Source: Spirogloea muscicola
Taxonomy: Eukaryota > Streptophyta > Zygnematophyceae > Spirogloeales > Spirogloeaceae
Assembly (NCBI GenBank): GCA_009602725.1
Contig: WELB01000102.1
Location: forward strand, 33,265 to 52,402
DNA length: 19,138 bases
Direction of reading: 5' to 3'
Made by a program: the position numbers and the translations under genes. Numbering within the stretch: the stretch's first letter is position 1; each line of letters begins with the position of its first letter. Positions 1-10,300 of the stretch are shown here, piece after piece. The notes under the pieces were generated by a model that worked only from the letters and a program-made list of their open reading frames with translations, did no database searches and was not told where the DNA came from.

Positions 1-124
<124 letters not shown>

Positions 125-1428
125 GCCGCGGCCGCCGCCTACGTGTCGGCCGTCAAGCGCGGGGCGCCCAACGGCACCACCGGCGCCGTGCCGGCCATCA
201 CCGTGCCGCCGCTGCTGCTGGCGCCGCCGTCGCCGCTGTCCGTGCCGACGCCGCCGGGGAGCTACTCGCCCAACCTGTCGTCGTCTCCCCGGGCGGACCA
301 CAAGCGCGGCGCCGAGTCGCCCACCAAGAAGCCCGTGGAGCGCCGCCAGAAGCGCATGATCAAGAACCGCGAGTCCGCCGCCCGCTCCCGCGCTCGCAAG
401 CAGGTACCGTCTGCACCATCGCTTGATTCTATATACCCGGCTACCATCACGCTTAACACGTGGTCACGAACCATCAATTTTGCGTGCAGGATTGCTGTCT
501 CGTCACCGAGGTGGCACTGGCCGGGTGCTGCCCTCGCCACTTGCCAGGTCGTGTGCACGTGCAGTTACTCTCATATACTGAAGCATGCTATGCTTTGTGT
601 CACAGGCATACACTGTGGAGCTGGAGGCTGAGGTCACGCTCCTGAAGGAGGAGAACATGCGGCTGCTCAAGATCCAGGTCAGTCGCCCCTTGCTGACCAC
701 TCCTGCTGGCGCCCCTTGCGAACCATGCAGGGTTTGCCTGCCGTACCTACTCTTCTCATGGTATCCTTGCGAGCTAGCAGCAGGGCGCCAGTTACTGTCA
801 TGTCTGTGCTGCTCTCGTGGAACAGCTGCCAAGTCCCGCCGGGCGGCTGAGTGTTTGACCTTTGGCTACCTTGGCCCGAGTTGTAGAGCTTTCATTGCAG
901 AATGTCTGCTACAATAGAGAGCTTTGCAGGATTGCTAACCGTTGAAAACTGTCTATCTGCATGTCACTTGACAACATTGTGCTCAATTTGCCAATGCTAA
1001 TGATTCACAACACCCCCCGGCTCTCCTCCCCCCCCCCCAAAATAGGCGGAGCTGGAGGAAAAGGCAAGGCAACAGGTACAATCCTAACAGCAAGGACTGG
1101 CTGCCCCATCTGACTTTCTTGCAAACCTCTGCGCAGTGCCACGATAACCCACTCAGTCAGATGCATGTCTGCAAGATTCTTGGCTACCTTGACCACGTCA
1201 AGGCCGTGCACATGCAATGCTTAAGAGAGAGTCATTCTCTTCAAGTCCTGGAAATTGGGAGATGATCCTTCCTCGCAGTTCTTCAAGGCAGCAGCAATGC
1301 GCATCATCTCGTGCTCACTTGGTGTGCAGGCAATGGAGGCCAGCCTGAGGCTCGTGGGGAGCCACGCGGAGGTGGACCCGCCGGTTACTGTAAGGTCGCT
1401 GAGGAGAACGCAGACGCCACCTTGGTAA
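125..1428 (+). CDS. ABI5/ABF-like group A bZIP transcription factor, 5' partial
   Basis: This is the C-terminal part of a nuclear DNA-binding factor of the group A bZIP class, which binds ACGT-core (ABRE/G-box) elements, typically in abscisic-acid signalling. My exon model is 125-403, 606-677, 1046-1075 and 1330-1428, with all introns GT-AG and phase 0. Exon 1 is a Pro/Ser-rich region followed by the basic region, with the invariant asparagine and arginine in NRESAARSRARKQ. Exons 2 and 3 carry the zipper: leucines fall every seven residues across the junction (VEL, LLK, RLL, AEL), which supports the splice. The protein ends LRRTQTPPW, matching the C-terminal motif of the ABF family, where the threonine after the arginines is a kinase and 14-3-3 site. 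The N-terminal conserved phosphorylation domains are missing because the sequence begins in poly-A. The family call is secure; which subgroup member it is cannot be told. Confidence 0.88.
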
Positions 1429-2223
1429 AGTGACTGGAAAAATCAGGAGTTGACAACCTCAGGACCTTAGCTTAGACTGCACTAGATATTGTTGCACATA
1501 CAGTAGGTAAGAGGAGGGGCCATTCTTGCCAACTGCCGGTGACAATCACAGGAAGCTGGCTAGCACAAGCCCCCTGCCGTGAGGCCAGCCAACTCAAAGC
1601 TGTGCCGCTGCGCTGCTCAAACTTACATCCAACTAGGGGTCCATCTTGTCTGTGTAAATGCTTTAGCTCCTCAGTTGGCTTGAACTGCGGCCCTCCTGAG
1701 CTCTGACCCACTCCCAAGTTAACTTGAGAAATCTTGGCGTGTTGGTTTTGAGATATGTGAAGGTCGCATCTTGTTGTTGTAGCTAACTGGAATGACATGG
1801 GTAGAGTAGGTTGTTGGGCAGGATGACTGCAAAGCTCAAACAAGACCTTGAAGCGGAGAACCCGCGTGAGATGACTTGTCAATCAGGCGCCTAATTTCAA
1901 TCAGGCACGTGAGCAAGAGTGTACAAAAGAAGTGACAATTGGATGCAGCAGTGCAATTCCTAGGCAGCTGGAATATCAAACAGCGGCTTTCAAGGTGACG
2001 CTGGCTATAGCATAGCCATCATCATCTTGTGAATGCAAGAGCTTCCTGAAGGGCCATGCTGCCACTCTGGAGTTCGAGGCTCAAGCCCAAATCTCACTTC
2101 TGGCCGTCCATGCGTGTGAATTCAACTTTTCAAATGGACTTGACGTTTGGGCTGACTGTGACCAGTCGCTTCCAAGTGAGTCCCCAGATTAAGGCTCCTG
2201 CTTTCAGAGGGGACCCAAGTACA
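1429..2223. other. Convergent 3' spacer without recognisable gene
   Basis: This stretch lies between the stop of the bZIP gene and the stop of the minus-strand zinc-ribbon gene, so it should hold both 3' UTRs. The open frames here are short, have no recognisable protein features and are broken by AT-richer sequence. I see no RNA gene and no strong repeat. Confidence 0.6.
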
Positions 2224-3480
2224 TCAATCAAACTGCTGCCGCAAGTGCATCTCTGTCTCGCTCTTCCACGTGGCGTGAGAGGACTGGCCCTTCATGCGCT
2301 TCGCCTTCTCCTTGTCCTTGACCGGCCCCCGCCGCTTCTTGTCCTCCTGGCAAGCGCAAAACAACCGGCCCAGCTCTATGAAGGTCAGCGCTGCACCTGT
2401 CGATTGCCAAGTGCTGTCCTCATGCCACCAGCCAACCCTTGAAAGCAAGCAGCACCTGTCACGGCAGCCGCCTCGAGTTGCGCTTGATACTGATCCATAA
2501 GTCAAGTCTGGCATCAAAGCAATATCCTTTTGGTTACATTCCAGCGACGGGCAGACAAGCTACCTCGACAGAGTTCTCGGGTGGAGGCCGATCACTGCAG
2601 AGGGGGCACGTCATGCCGCCATGGCTGGTTGAGAACGTCTTGGGCACCTGACACCTGGGGCAGACTCTGCACACCCTCGATGCAGGCAGACCCCCTAGCT
2701 TCAGCACGCAGCCTACGTGGTCTTCGCTGGCCTCAAGGCGGACATGGAAGCCTCGTACTCGCATCCGGCACCGCAGCAATGGCTTAACAGGGGGAAGGCA
2801 GATGCCCCCTTTGTGGCTTGAGGCACTATCAACAGAGACATACATTATTGACAGAAACCACAGCTGAATAAGCGACAGCAAAACCAACCGGCGATCAAGG
2901 GCAGGGCCTAGGACTCACTGTAGCAGCACGGCGGCGTCCTCCAGAGGCGGCATGGGGGCGCCGATTTGGCGTCGCTCCTCGGAGGCGCAGGCGGCAGCAA
3001 CGCTCCTGCTGGCCAAAGCGCGGGGCCCGCCGCCGCCGTTTCGCACATCCTGCGGCCTGGCTTCTGCGGCCGATCCTGCACCTGCATTCGCAGCACCTCC
3101 GCTGGCCAGCCCTCAGCTCAAGGAGGCCATGGAGGTCACCCAGAGCCAGGGGGAGCCATCCAGAGCGCAGCTAAGCTGGACGTGGGCGCTGCTGCAGTGG
3201 GCTCACCAGCAGCCATGGCCGGCTGCGCTCGTCGCCGCGCAGTGGGCGCCCCAGCAAAGACGCCATGATCGGGGAGGCCCTGCGGCTGCGGCGGCGCAGC
3301 CTGCGCTGCGGCCCTCAAGAAGTCCGGCGGCCCCTCGACCTGCGCCAGACCCACTGCTAGCTTCCTCAGCCCGAATGCCAACAGAAGACAGAGTTGCGGC
3401 GGCGGCGGCGGCGGCGGCTACCTCAGCAAAGATGGCGGCGGCAGATGGAAGCCCGCTCGCCTCCGCCGCAGCCTCCGCCT

Positions 3481-3514
<34 letters not shown>

Positions 3515-3682
3515 TACCGCCGCAGCCGCCGCCGCTGAAGCCTGATTCCGCTCCCGCTGCTCCTCCTCCTCCTCCTCCTCCTCCTCCTCCTCGCCGCCGC
3601 TGTCGCCTGCTGCCGGCGCCGCCGCCCGCAGCTGCTGCCGGTCCTCGTCCGACGCGTAGCCCTGCACCAGCGCCAGGCTCAT
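2224..3682 (-). CDS. Conserved protein of unknown function with C4 zinc-ribbon-like motif
   Basis: I do not recognise a named function. The five-exon model, in transcript order, is 3682-3422, 3339-3207, 3111-2919, 2666-2564 and 2346-2224, giving about 270 residues with all phases closing. The protein starts MSLALVQGYASDEDRQQ, then has a run of eleven glutamates and alanine-rich stretches. The segments LPSAAAIFAE and VEGPPDFL are joined exactly by splicing out an 82-base GCC-rich intron. C198-x2-C201 and C216-x2-C219 form a zinc-ribbon-like site, followed by a basic C-terminus containing KDKEKAKRMKGQSSHATWKS and ending QQFD. The LPSA..F...GPPDFL block and the basic tail look like conserved elements of a small eukaryotic nuclear protein; a distant resemblance to the C1orf52/UPF0690 type is only an impression. 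An alternative acceptor at 2594 for exon 4 would remove 24 residues, including the cysteines. The first and last exons are the surest; the exon 2/3 junction is least sure. Confidence 0.68.
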
Positions 3683-3730
3683 CTCCGCGCCCCCTGCCGC
3701 TGCAGCCCCGAGCCCCTTCCCCCCTTTCCC

Positions 3731-3731
3731 G

Positions 3732-3769
<38 letters not shown>

Positions 3770-3780
3770 GGCGGCGGCGG
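3731..3780. repeat. GGC trinucleotide repeat in presumed 5' UTR
   Basis: About 50 bases of nearly perfect GGC repeat (one GGT interruption) lie some 50 bases upstream of the minus-strand start at 3682. On the transcript strand this reads as GCC repeats in the presumed leader. A (GCC)n tract within exon 1 of the same gene encodes alanines, so the tract is part of a general expansion of GCC triplets at the 5' ends of genes here. Confidence 0.8.
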
Positions 3781-3973
3781 AGAGGCTGTCCTTACCAGAA
3801 ACCTAACGATAACAGTGATTGCCGAGAGCCCCGTTAGATACACGGCGGGTGACTACAGCACCGCCTCACGGGAGAGTAGTTTACGGAAGTTATTTCCAAA
3901 TTTATTGCGCCTTTTCAGCCCTTTCAGGCCTAGGGTTCAGGTGTGGGGTGCAGGGTTCAGGGTTCGGCCCTTG

Positions 3974-4137
3974 CAGACCTTGCACAGTCCTTTGGGCTGG
4001 CCTCACACAGCCATAGCCTTACATCGGAAGAGCTGTTCCTTTCACAGCCATTGCCTTACACTGGAGGAGCTAATTCCTTCAGACCTTGTGCAGTCCTTTG
4101 GACTGGCCTCACACAGCTATGTTGGAAGAGCTGTGTA
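3974..4137. repeat. Cluster of degenerate direct repeats (dispersed family, copy 1)
   Basis: A 41-base segment at 3974-4014 recurs at 4080-4120 with four substitutions. In between, 4008-4042 and 4044-4079 are a second related pair beginning CAGCCAT(A/T)GCCTTACA and ending near GGA(A/G)GAGCT. The arrangement looks like nested tandem duplication of a unit with the order GGGCTGGCCTC, ACAGCCATNGCC, GGAAGAGCT. The same ordered words recur at 4457-4499, 11726-11752 and 15960-15986. Confidence 0.75.
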
Positions 4138-4456
4138 CTTCTAGGGAGGCATGCTACGTTGCGGCTGAGCGGGCCTTGCATTGGTTCATCCAATGACTGC
4201 CGTCCAACGGCAGCTGTCCGTGTGACCATGCTCATATATTCTTCTATTGGTAATATACATAGTGCAGGTGACTTTGCGTGGGCCATATAACCCTCTGGCA
4301 TAGCACCTTCGGGCATTTCATAGAGAGGGTGCCCTTTAATGACTCCGAACCACGTCTGTTCACTTGAGGTCACTGAGCATCCAGTTGCAGAAGTCACAGA
4401 GAGTACCATTGCGGTCTGGCACCTTCCGGCCCTTTTGGACCTTCTTCTTCCCTTGT

Positions 4457-4499
4457 GGGCTGGCCTCTTACAGCCATCGCCTGGAAGAGCTGATCCTTT
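4457..4499. repeat. Dispersed repeat family, copy 2
   Basis: The segment runs GGGCTGGCCTCTTACAGCCA, then TCGCCTGGAAGAGCTGATCC, matching the unit at 3994-4042 with a few changes and a short deletion between GCC and TGGAAGAGCT. Confidence 0.7.
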
Positions 4500-4936
4500 C
4501 CTAATGTATGGTGCCACTTGACAACTCTGCTTCAACGCCACCTAAAGCTGTGCTTGCAACCGCAAGCAGCTGCTCTGCCAGGCCTCGACGGCAGGCCGTT
4601 GGCACCTCACCCACTGCGGCTGTGAGCACAGCCTACGCCAGCAGCCTCGAGCAGCCTACACCCCACACTCCAGGTAGCTCCCAATGGTCTGGCAGCACCT
4701 GAGGCATCAGAGCAGCTCCTGGATGTTGTAACCCTCCAGCTGCGCACGGCACAGGCACGGCAGCCAGCCGCACTCCAAATGTCAGCACAGGGAACCAAGA
4801 GCCAAAGTCCCAGCGTTAGAGTTTGCAACGCGGACAACAGTGAGAACTTGGATTAAGCCTGCCCCCGCCACCATGAAGCTGTGATGACAAGCCCGGAGTT
4901 GAGAAGCATATTGTTCGTGCCGGAGCACATTATACA

Positions 4937-6870
4937 TTATGAGAGGTCAGCGTCCGGCCTGACCCGCAGGATCGTGAGGATGACAATAACGCCCGAGTTC
5001 CACATTGCATGCACAAGCATGGGCGTCAGCAGCGTTCGCGTCTGCGCATAGACTATGCCCAGCACCAGCCCTGCACTAGCCCAGCACCAGCCCTCCCGCT
5101 GAATGTCAGGTGGCCAGAAGCTCAAGTCTGTCTGGCTGCCCAGACTGACCCAAGTTGTGAGAGCAGCTATGAAGGATACATGAACAGAAACTGCAATCAG
5201 ACCATTGACTGCGTGCCACTAATGCTCAAATAGATATATGTATACAATCAAAGTGTACTCCATCTAAGCATAGGCAAGAAGCGCACCAAGGGCGGCTAGC
5301 TGCGGAAACTCCCCAGGCGTTAGATGGGCCCCCGCAAATGCCACAGCGCTGATTGTGATAGCTGCCGGCGTGGGCAGCCTGCAGCGTCACAAGCTTCATG
5401 GCATTGCTTACTCCCAAAGTGCAACAGCCAACACCAGTATGATAGCAAAAGCATGCAACTTGTCAATTCATTAGTAAAATAGTGCATAACATACGTTGCT
5501 GCATGCCCAGACGTTGTACCATTTTGTGAGAGAGACGAGCAGGAACCCACGGAAGATGGTCTCCTCCAAGATAGGTGCACACACGCCTGTGACGGCAATC
5601 AGCGACAGCGTGCTCACTGGTGACGCCCCGATGATCGGCAGCAGCTGCATGAGCGCGTCTGCGTCCTGCAACACTCCCATCGGTCCATGATGTGAAAGAG
5701 CTCTGGTTGAGTACGAAGCACACAGCATGAGACAACAACCAGAAAGTAAACCCCAACTACACTACGAGATGTAAGACCGAGGTGTTCGGTCAGGAGGAGG
5801 AGGGTAAGTACCTCTCTCGGAGGAGGCTGGCCCGCCAGCGTGGAGGAGGCGGCGGCGGTCGCTTGGACGAGGACGAATGCCAGGATGATGCCAATGGCAG
5901 ACCAGAGAATGTACCCTGACCGCAGATTGAGTGGCGCAGAGCTCCGGAAGGACAGGACGTCATCAGGGAGCGGACGGTAGGCGCGCGTGATGTAGAAGAT
6001 GGCAGCGAGCCCCAGGGAGGTCTGCAGGATCTGGTGGCCGAGGATGAAGAGCGCCTGCTCGTCGGGCCCCCAGGTGTTCCGCCGCCCAAGTCCAAGATTG
6101 GCGACGACCAGCGCCGATGCCACGCCCGTGCCAACGAAGCTGCAGCGGCGCATCACGGGTCAGTCACACACCATAAGCAACTTTGCAATATCTATGACGT
6201 CAGTAAGGCTGCATGACGCACTATCGTTCTCTTTTAATACCCTCTAATCAATACTAAGTACTGCATTCCCATGAATTGACACTAAGTATTGCTGCCGAAG
6301 GAATGATGCTCGGCTGCTCAGGAAAAATTGTCTGGCCATTCATGAGCAGGACTGGAAGGGGCGGTGCAGGGTTGGGGGGCACTGTGCCTGAAGACCCAGC
6401 CAGCCATGCCAGCCGCCACCTGCTTGCCGCCCCACGGCACGTCCCACCGCCGCAGTACGCGAGGCAGGGGCCGCTCTCTTGTGGTCGCCGCCCGAGAAGG
6501 CAGCCGAGGCGCCTCGCGCGCCTGCAAAGCCCACCATGTCAGAGTCCTGACCCCAGCTTGACTGTGCTTGAGATGACATCAATCATCACCTTGAGTGGAC
6601 AGAAAACAGAAATTGACAGATTTTATTTCGTATCGGTTCATCACAGTGAGTAAGCTGGGGACGTCAGTAGCAATACGGCAGCTGAGTCGACCTCGGAGTT
6701 GCCGTCAGCCTCACGCGGCTTCGGGTGCTCCGCAACCTGCGCTGGGGCGGCGTCGCTGCCGCGCTCAGCGGCGTCGTCGCCAGCGGCTCGCGGCCGCTGG
6801 GCGCTCCGTCTGGCTGGACGCCTCGTCTGGCGGCTGGCAACGAGCTCGACGACGCAGCCGCGGCCGCCAT
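4937..6870 (-). CDS. CPBP-family (CAAX-like) intramembrane protease, plastid-type
   Basis: This is a multi-pass membrane protein of the CPBP/Rce1-like family, in the plant subfamily usually sent to plastid membranes. The six exons, in transcript order, are 6870-6715, 6521-6388, 6139-5812, 5665-5520, 5378-5287 and 5070-4937, coding for 329 residues with every phase closing. Residues 1 to about 75 are Ala/Ser/Arg-rich and resemble a transit peptide. WDVPW lies near residue 83, followed by hydrophobic segments and PLPDD. The three catalytic signatures are present: EETIFR (E240, E241, R245), FAGAH (H273) and HAMWN (H306, N310). The junctions reconstruct SLTKWLPTP and LGLVLG, as expected for the family. 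The intron at 6140-6387 appears to use a GC donor. A second reading frame through exon 1 (start near 7153, donor after 6690) is possible, so the transit peptide is less sure than the core. Its substrates are unknown. It shares a divergent promoter with the bromodomain gene. Confidence 0.85.
5057..5094. repeat. 16-base direct duplication at a splice acceptor of the CPBP gene
   Basis: GCCCAGCACCAGCCCT occurs at 5057-5072 and again at 5079-5094 (offset 22). The first copy carries the start of the last exon. The second, farther upstream in the transcript, offers a matching pseudo-acceptor, but using it brings an in-frame TAG, so only the proximal acceptor yields a full-length protein. Confidence 0.85.
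6140..6387 (-). other. Inferred GC-AG intron in the CPBP gene
   Basis: The upstream exon must end in phase 2 to join C-TTC-GTT at 6139, and no GT lies in that phase between the WDVPW block and the in-frame stop at 6318-6320. CAG|GCACAG at 6388/6387 provides it and gives GWVFSFVGTG, a good family-like hydrophobic join. The acceptor is CTGCAG. Confidence 0.68.
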
Positions 6871-7348
6871 GCCGCAGCCTGGCGTGCTCCAGGAGGCCGC
6901 CGCAGCGGCGGCCGCCGCCAGGCCGAGGTCTCGTCAGCCGGACGCAGGGCAGGGACGACGAGACGGCTGACGGTGCGCCGAGACGCCATGGCCATGGACG
7001 CGACGCAGTGGCGGCGGCGGCGGGCAGCGCCATGGGGCTTGGCCAAGCGAGGCTAGGTGGCACGCGCACAGTTGAAGCATGTGGCCATTTGGAAGCAGTG
7101 CCCACCAATGGAAGTGGCTCTCCCAATGGGTTCAACGATCGGGAAGTGACCATCCTTCACGATGGTCACTTTACCAAGCTAGCTCGTCAGATTCACATGT
7201 GCTCGCCCATGGGTACCAACGTCACACTGTTAGCCACCTTAGCACAGGGCTTCGTTCCATGTAGCCATGGCAGAGGCTGGGGTTGGAGCACCCGCGCCGC
7301 TAATTAAGGCCGGCTTATTTAACGGCGGCGGCGACGACGGGGCCCGCC
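6871..7348. promoter_or_regulatory. Divergent promoter region shared by CPBP and BRD genes
   Basis: Only about 480 bases separate the two start codons, which point away from each other, so both 5' UTRs and core promoters must fit here. The half near the CPBP gene is GCC-rich. The centre holds a perfect 11-bp inverted repeat at 7144-7171 and an AACGTCAC word at 7218-7225. I see no convincing TATA box in either direction. The boundary depends on the CPBP start chosen at 6870. Confidence 0.6.
7144..7171. repeat. Perfect 11-bp inverted repeat in divergent promoter
   Basis: AAGTGACCATC at 7144-7154 and its exact complement GATGGTCACTT at 7161-7171 flank the six-base loop CTTCAC. It lies about 180 bases upstream of the BRD start. 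It could be a dyad protein-binding site or a hairpin. Confidence 0.8.
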
Positions 7349-10300
7349 ATGGCCGGCGACGACGGCGGGCTGCGCATCAAGCTCAAGCTCCCGCGCCACC
7401 CGTCGCCGGCCTCCCGCTCCCCCTCCTCCGCCTCGCCCGCCTCCTCCGCGCCGCCGGCGAAGAAGTCCCACAAGAAGCGCAGGCCGCCGCTAGCGCCGCC
7501 GTCCCAGTCGCCTCCGCCGTCCCATGGCTTGTCCACCGCCAAGCGGGCTCGCAAGGTAAACTCCGCCGGAGACGGCCGCCGCCGCAGCAGAGATTTCTCG
7601 TGAATCAAGGGGTTATTGTTGCTCTACGCTTCTTGGGTTTGCTTTCATCGAGCTAGAGGGCTTCTGGAAATACAGTATATGCCACTTTTACTGTATTATG
7701 CTCGCGGGCGCTGCTGTGCAGCCCAAGGCGATGTACGAGGCCGCCGGGCTGGCTGTGGCGCCGCTGACGACGGGGCGGGTCAAGGGCAAGGCCAAGTCCC
7801 ACAAGAGCAGCTCGCTGCTGGGCCCTCTTGTCCTCCCGCCCCGCGCGCCAGGTCCGGCCTGCCTGCATTCAAGACCCTAACTGTTGACATTGACTATATA
7901 ACCCAAACAAGATAAGGTGATTAATCTGAAGTCTAGGCTGAGGTTAGTAAGGGTATATATGCATTAAGCCCTTTATCGAAATAACATTCTGAGTTGCGCC
8001 TTGGCCTGCCTCTCCGGAGCAGGTGAGGCGCTGCACCCGTGTGGCGTGGGCGTCGTAGCGCACCGCAAGGTCGTTGAGGCGGTGCTCGACAAACTCCAGC
8101 GGTTAGCATGCGGCGCGCGTGTCGCTGCCAGCGGGCAGGCCACCAACGCAAGGCACAGAGTCCCACCAATAATCTGTGGCTGACAAAGCCCCTTAGCTTC
8201 TGGTGCATGGCAGGAAGGACACCTACGGCGTTTTCTCGGAGCCTGTTGATGTTGAGGTGGTAAGTACAGCATGCCGAAGCCGGAGCTGAATCAGTGCGAG
8301 TGTTGGGTGCAGATTATGGCGCTTGAGCTTCAGGTGTCAGGAGTAAGAGTTGCAGTCCAGAGTTTAGGGGTTAGGGTAAACCCAACCCTCAACTCTAATT
8401 CTTGGGGGACTTGGGCTTGAGTTGCTGTTATTGGTACGCCTCGGAGGGCAGGCAAAGGGCTGCCAGTGCCACAGCCTTGACAGCAAATGCTCGTCTTGGC
8501 AGGTGCCGGACTACTACGACGTCATCTCAAGTCCGATGGATTTTGGAACCATTCGCAAGAAACTCTTGCGCGGCACGTACACGACATGGGAGCTCTTTAT
8601 GGTGAGGGCGGCTTGCCTTGGAGAGGAGCCGCGTCATTGGACAGGCCTGGTGCGCCCTGCCCTCTGTGGCTGCTCACAGTATTTGGTTGAGGCATGCTGC
8701 GCTTGCAGGTGGATGTGGACCTCATCTGCACGAATGCCATGACATACAACAAGCCTGACACCATCTACCATCGGCAGGTATGTTCAAGTGGTATGTTCAA
8801 GGACCAGTTACCACAACAGGTGTGCTGGTCTATGGCACATATGCTCAGTGGCTGCCATCTGTTGTGCAGGGCAAGGCCATTCAAGAGGTGGCTGTGAAAG
8901 CGGTGGAGGCCGCCAAGGCGCTGGTCTCCGCTCATGCCGCTGCAAACGGCGCCGCTGTCGGCAGGCCAGCGTCAGCCCTTGCCATCGACCAGACGCCGGC
9001 TGCCTCAGTCACGCGCTCGTTTCGCGAGGGGCACGATCCGTCGGGCCCGCCGCTTCCAGGCATGGCAGCTCCTCAAACTGCATGCATGAAACACCACATT
9101 TGTTTGCACGAAGCAGATCAAGTGATTTCTGAGCATCTGATCCTGTAGTCATTGTATTACTGTAAGCAGATTGCATATTTGCAATGAGATCATGTGAATC
9201 ACTTGAAGCTGATTGGGCTGTGGATGCTGCAGGTGGGGGGTCTTTGGAGGCAGCACAGCTGGCGGCCGCTCGGCAGCAGAGCGGAAACAACTCCAGCGGC
9301 CTGGACAGCAGCAGTATGGCCATCAGGAGCCAGCCCAAGAGCGCCAAGGCGGGGTGGCGCAAGCGCAAGCAGCTGGCGCTGCAGCTTGCAGCGCAGGGCC
9401 TCGGCGTGCTCGGCGCTGTTGCCAAGGGACACCTCCTCAAGAGCGCGCCCCCCGCCGCCACGACCGCCAACGGTGCTGCGCAGCCGGCCTCGTCGGCTGG
9501 GGCGGCCTCTGCTGCTGCCACGAATGACGACTCCAATCAGTCAGGTAGGTGCCGGGTGTTTGAATTGAAGTAAGTTAGTCAGCTTCAGTCAGTTAGTAAG
9601 CCGTTGGTCAAAGGGCAAATACTCCACAGAGTTGGATTCCCTTGGTTACTAAGTATGGAGATTTGGGTTTTGGTAGAATTATAGCTACCGAAGTGCTGAG
9701 TCTCTCTAATGACGGCTATGCAGCAGGGGGTGTGCTTGCCGGGCTCAAGGACGGGCGGCGGCCGCTGGCGGATCACGAGCACCGGCGGCGGTCGTTCTCA
9801 CCGCGCAAGCTCCTCACGCTGCAGGCGCGGCGCGACGCCCACCTCCACCACCAGTCGGACCTCGGCCCGGTACATGGGCTGGCCTGCTGCCGCTCTTTTG
9901 TTCGGGCCTCTAATTCAGGGCTCGGCATCACAGTTGCGCTTGACCAGGCCTTGGGGCTTGAGGATTTTGCATTGGCCATCTACCAAAGTATGGTCTGAGC
10001 TTCTGTGATGCACGGCTTTATATGATCTTCTGAACTAATTGAGGGCTTTTAGCATCGGATGCAGGGGCCGGGGTGGCTGCAAGGCGACCACGCCTATGCG
10101 CGCAGCCTCGTGCGGTTCGCCGCGGCGCTGGGGCCGGCAGGCTGGAAGGTGGCAGAGAAGAAGCTGCAGCGCTGCCTCGGGCCCCACCTGGCATTCGGTC
10201 CGGGCTGGCTCGCATATCAGAAGCAGCGGCCCGGCTGCACACCACCATCGGCCGCACAGCAGCCGGTTGCCGTAAGCATGGCTGCCAACGCCAAAGCCGC

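Larger units (their letters stand above)
3683..4936. other. Spacer between zinc-ribbon gene start and CPBP gene stop
   Basis: This 1.25 kb spacer holds the promoter and leader of the minus-strand gene starting at 3682 and the 3' flank of the minus-strand CPBP gene. It contains the GGC tract, a short degenerate GGGTTC(A/G) run near 3932-3967, and two clusters of the dispersed repeat described separately. I find no convincing coding exon: the open frames are short and lack family features. Confidence 0.6.

Noticed and set aside
2595-2887. Minus-strand frame with many cysteines taken as a separate zinc-finger gene
   Set aside because: The cysteine part is better explained as exon 4 of the gene at 2224-3682, since its splice phases match; the rest is intron.
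3394-3837. Plus-strand Pro/Arg-rich open frame
   Set aside because: It is the antisense of exon 1 and the GCC-rich leader of the minus-strand gene, which has conserved motifs and splice sites; the plus reading is pure low-complexity.
6641-7153. Alternative 170-residue leader for the CPBP protease
   Set aside because: It could also splice in phase 0 (donor after the codon at 6690), but the frame starting at 6870 looks more like a transit peptide and has a better donor (GTGAGG). Not excluded.
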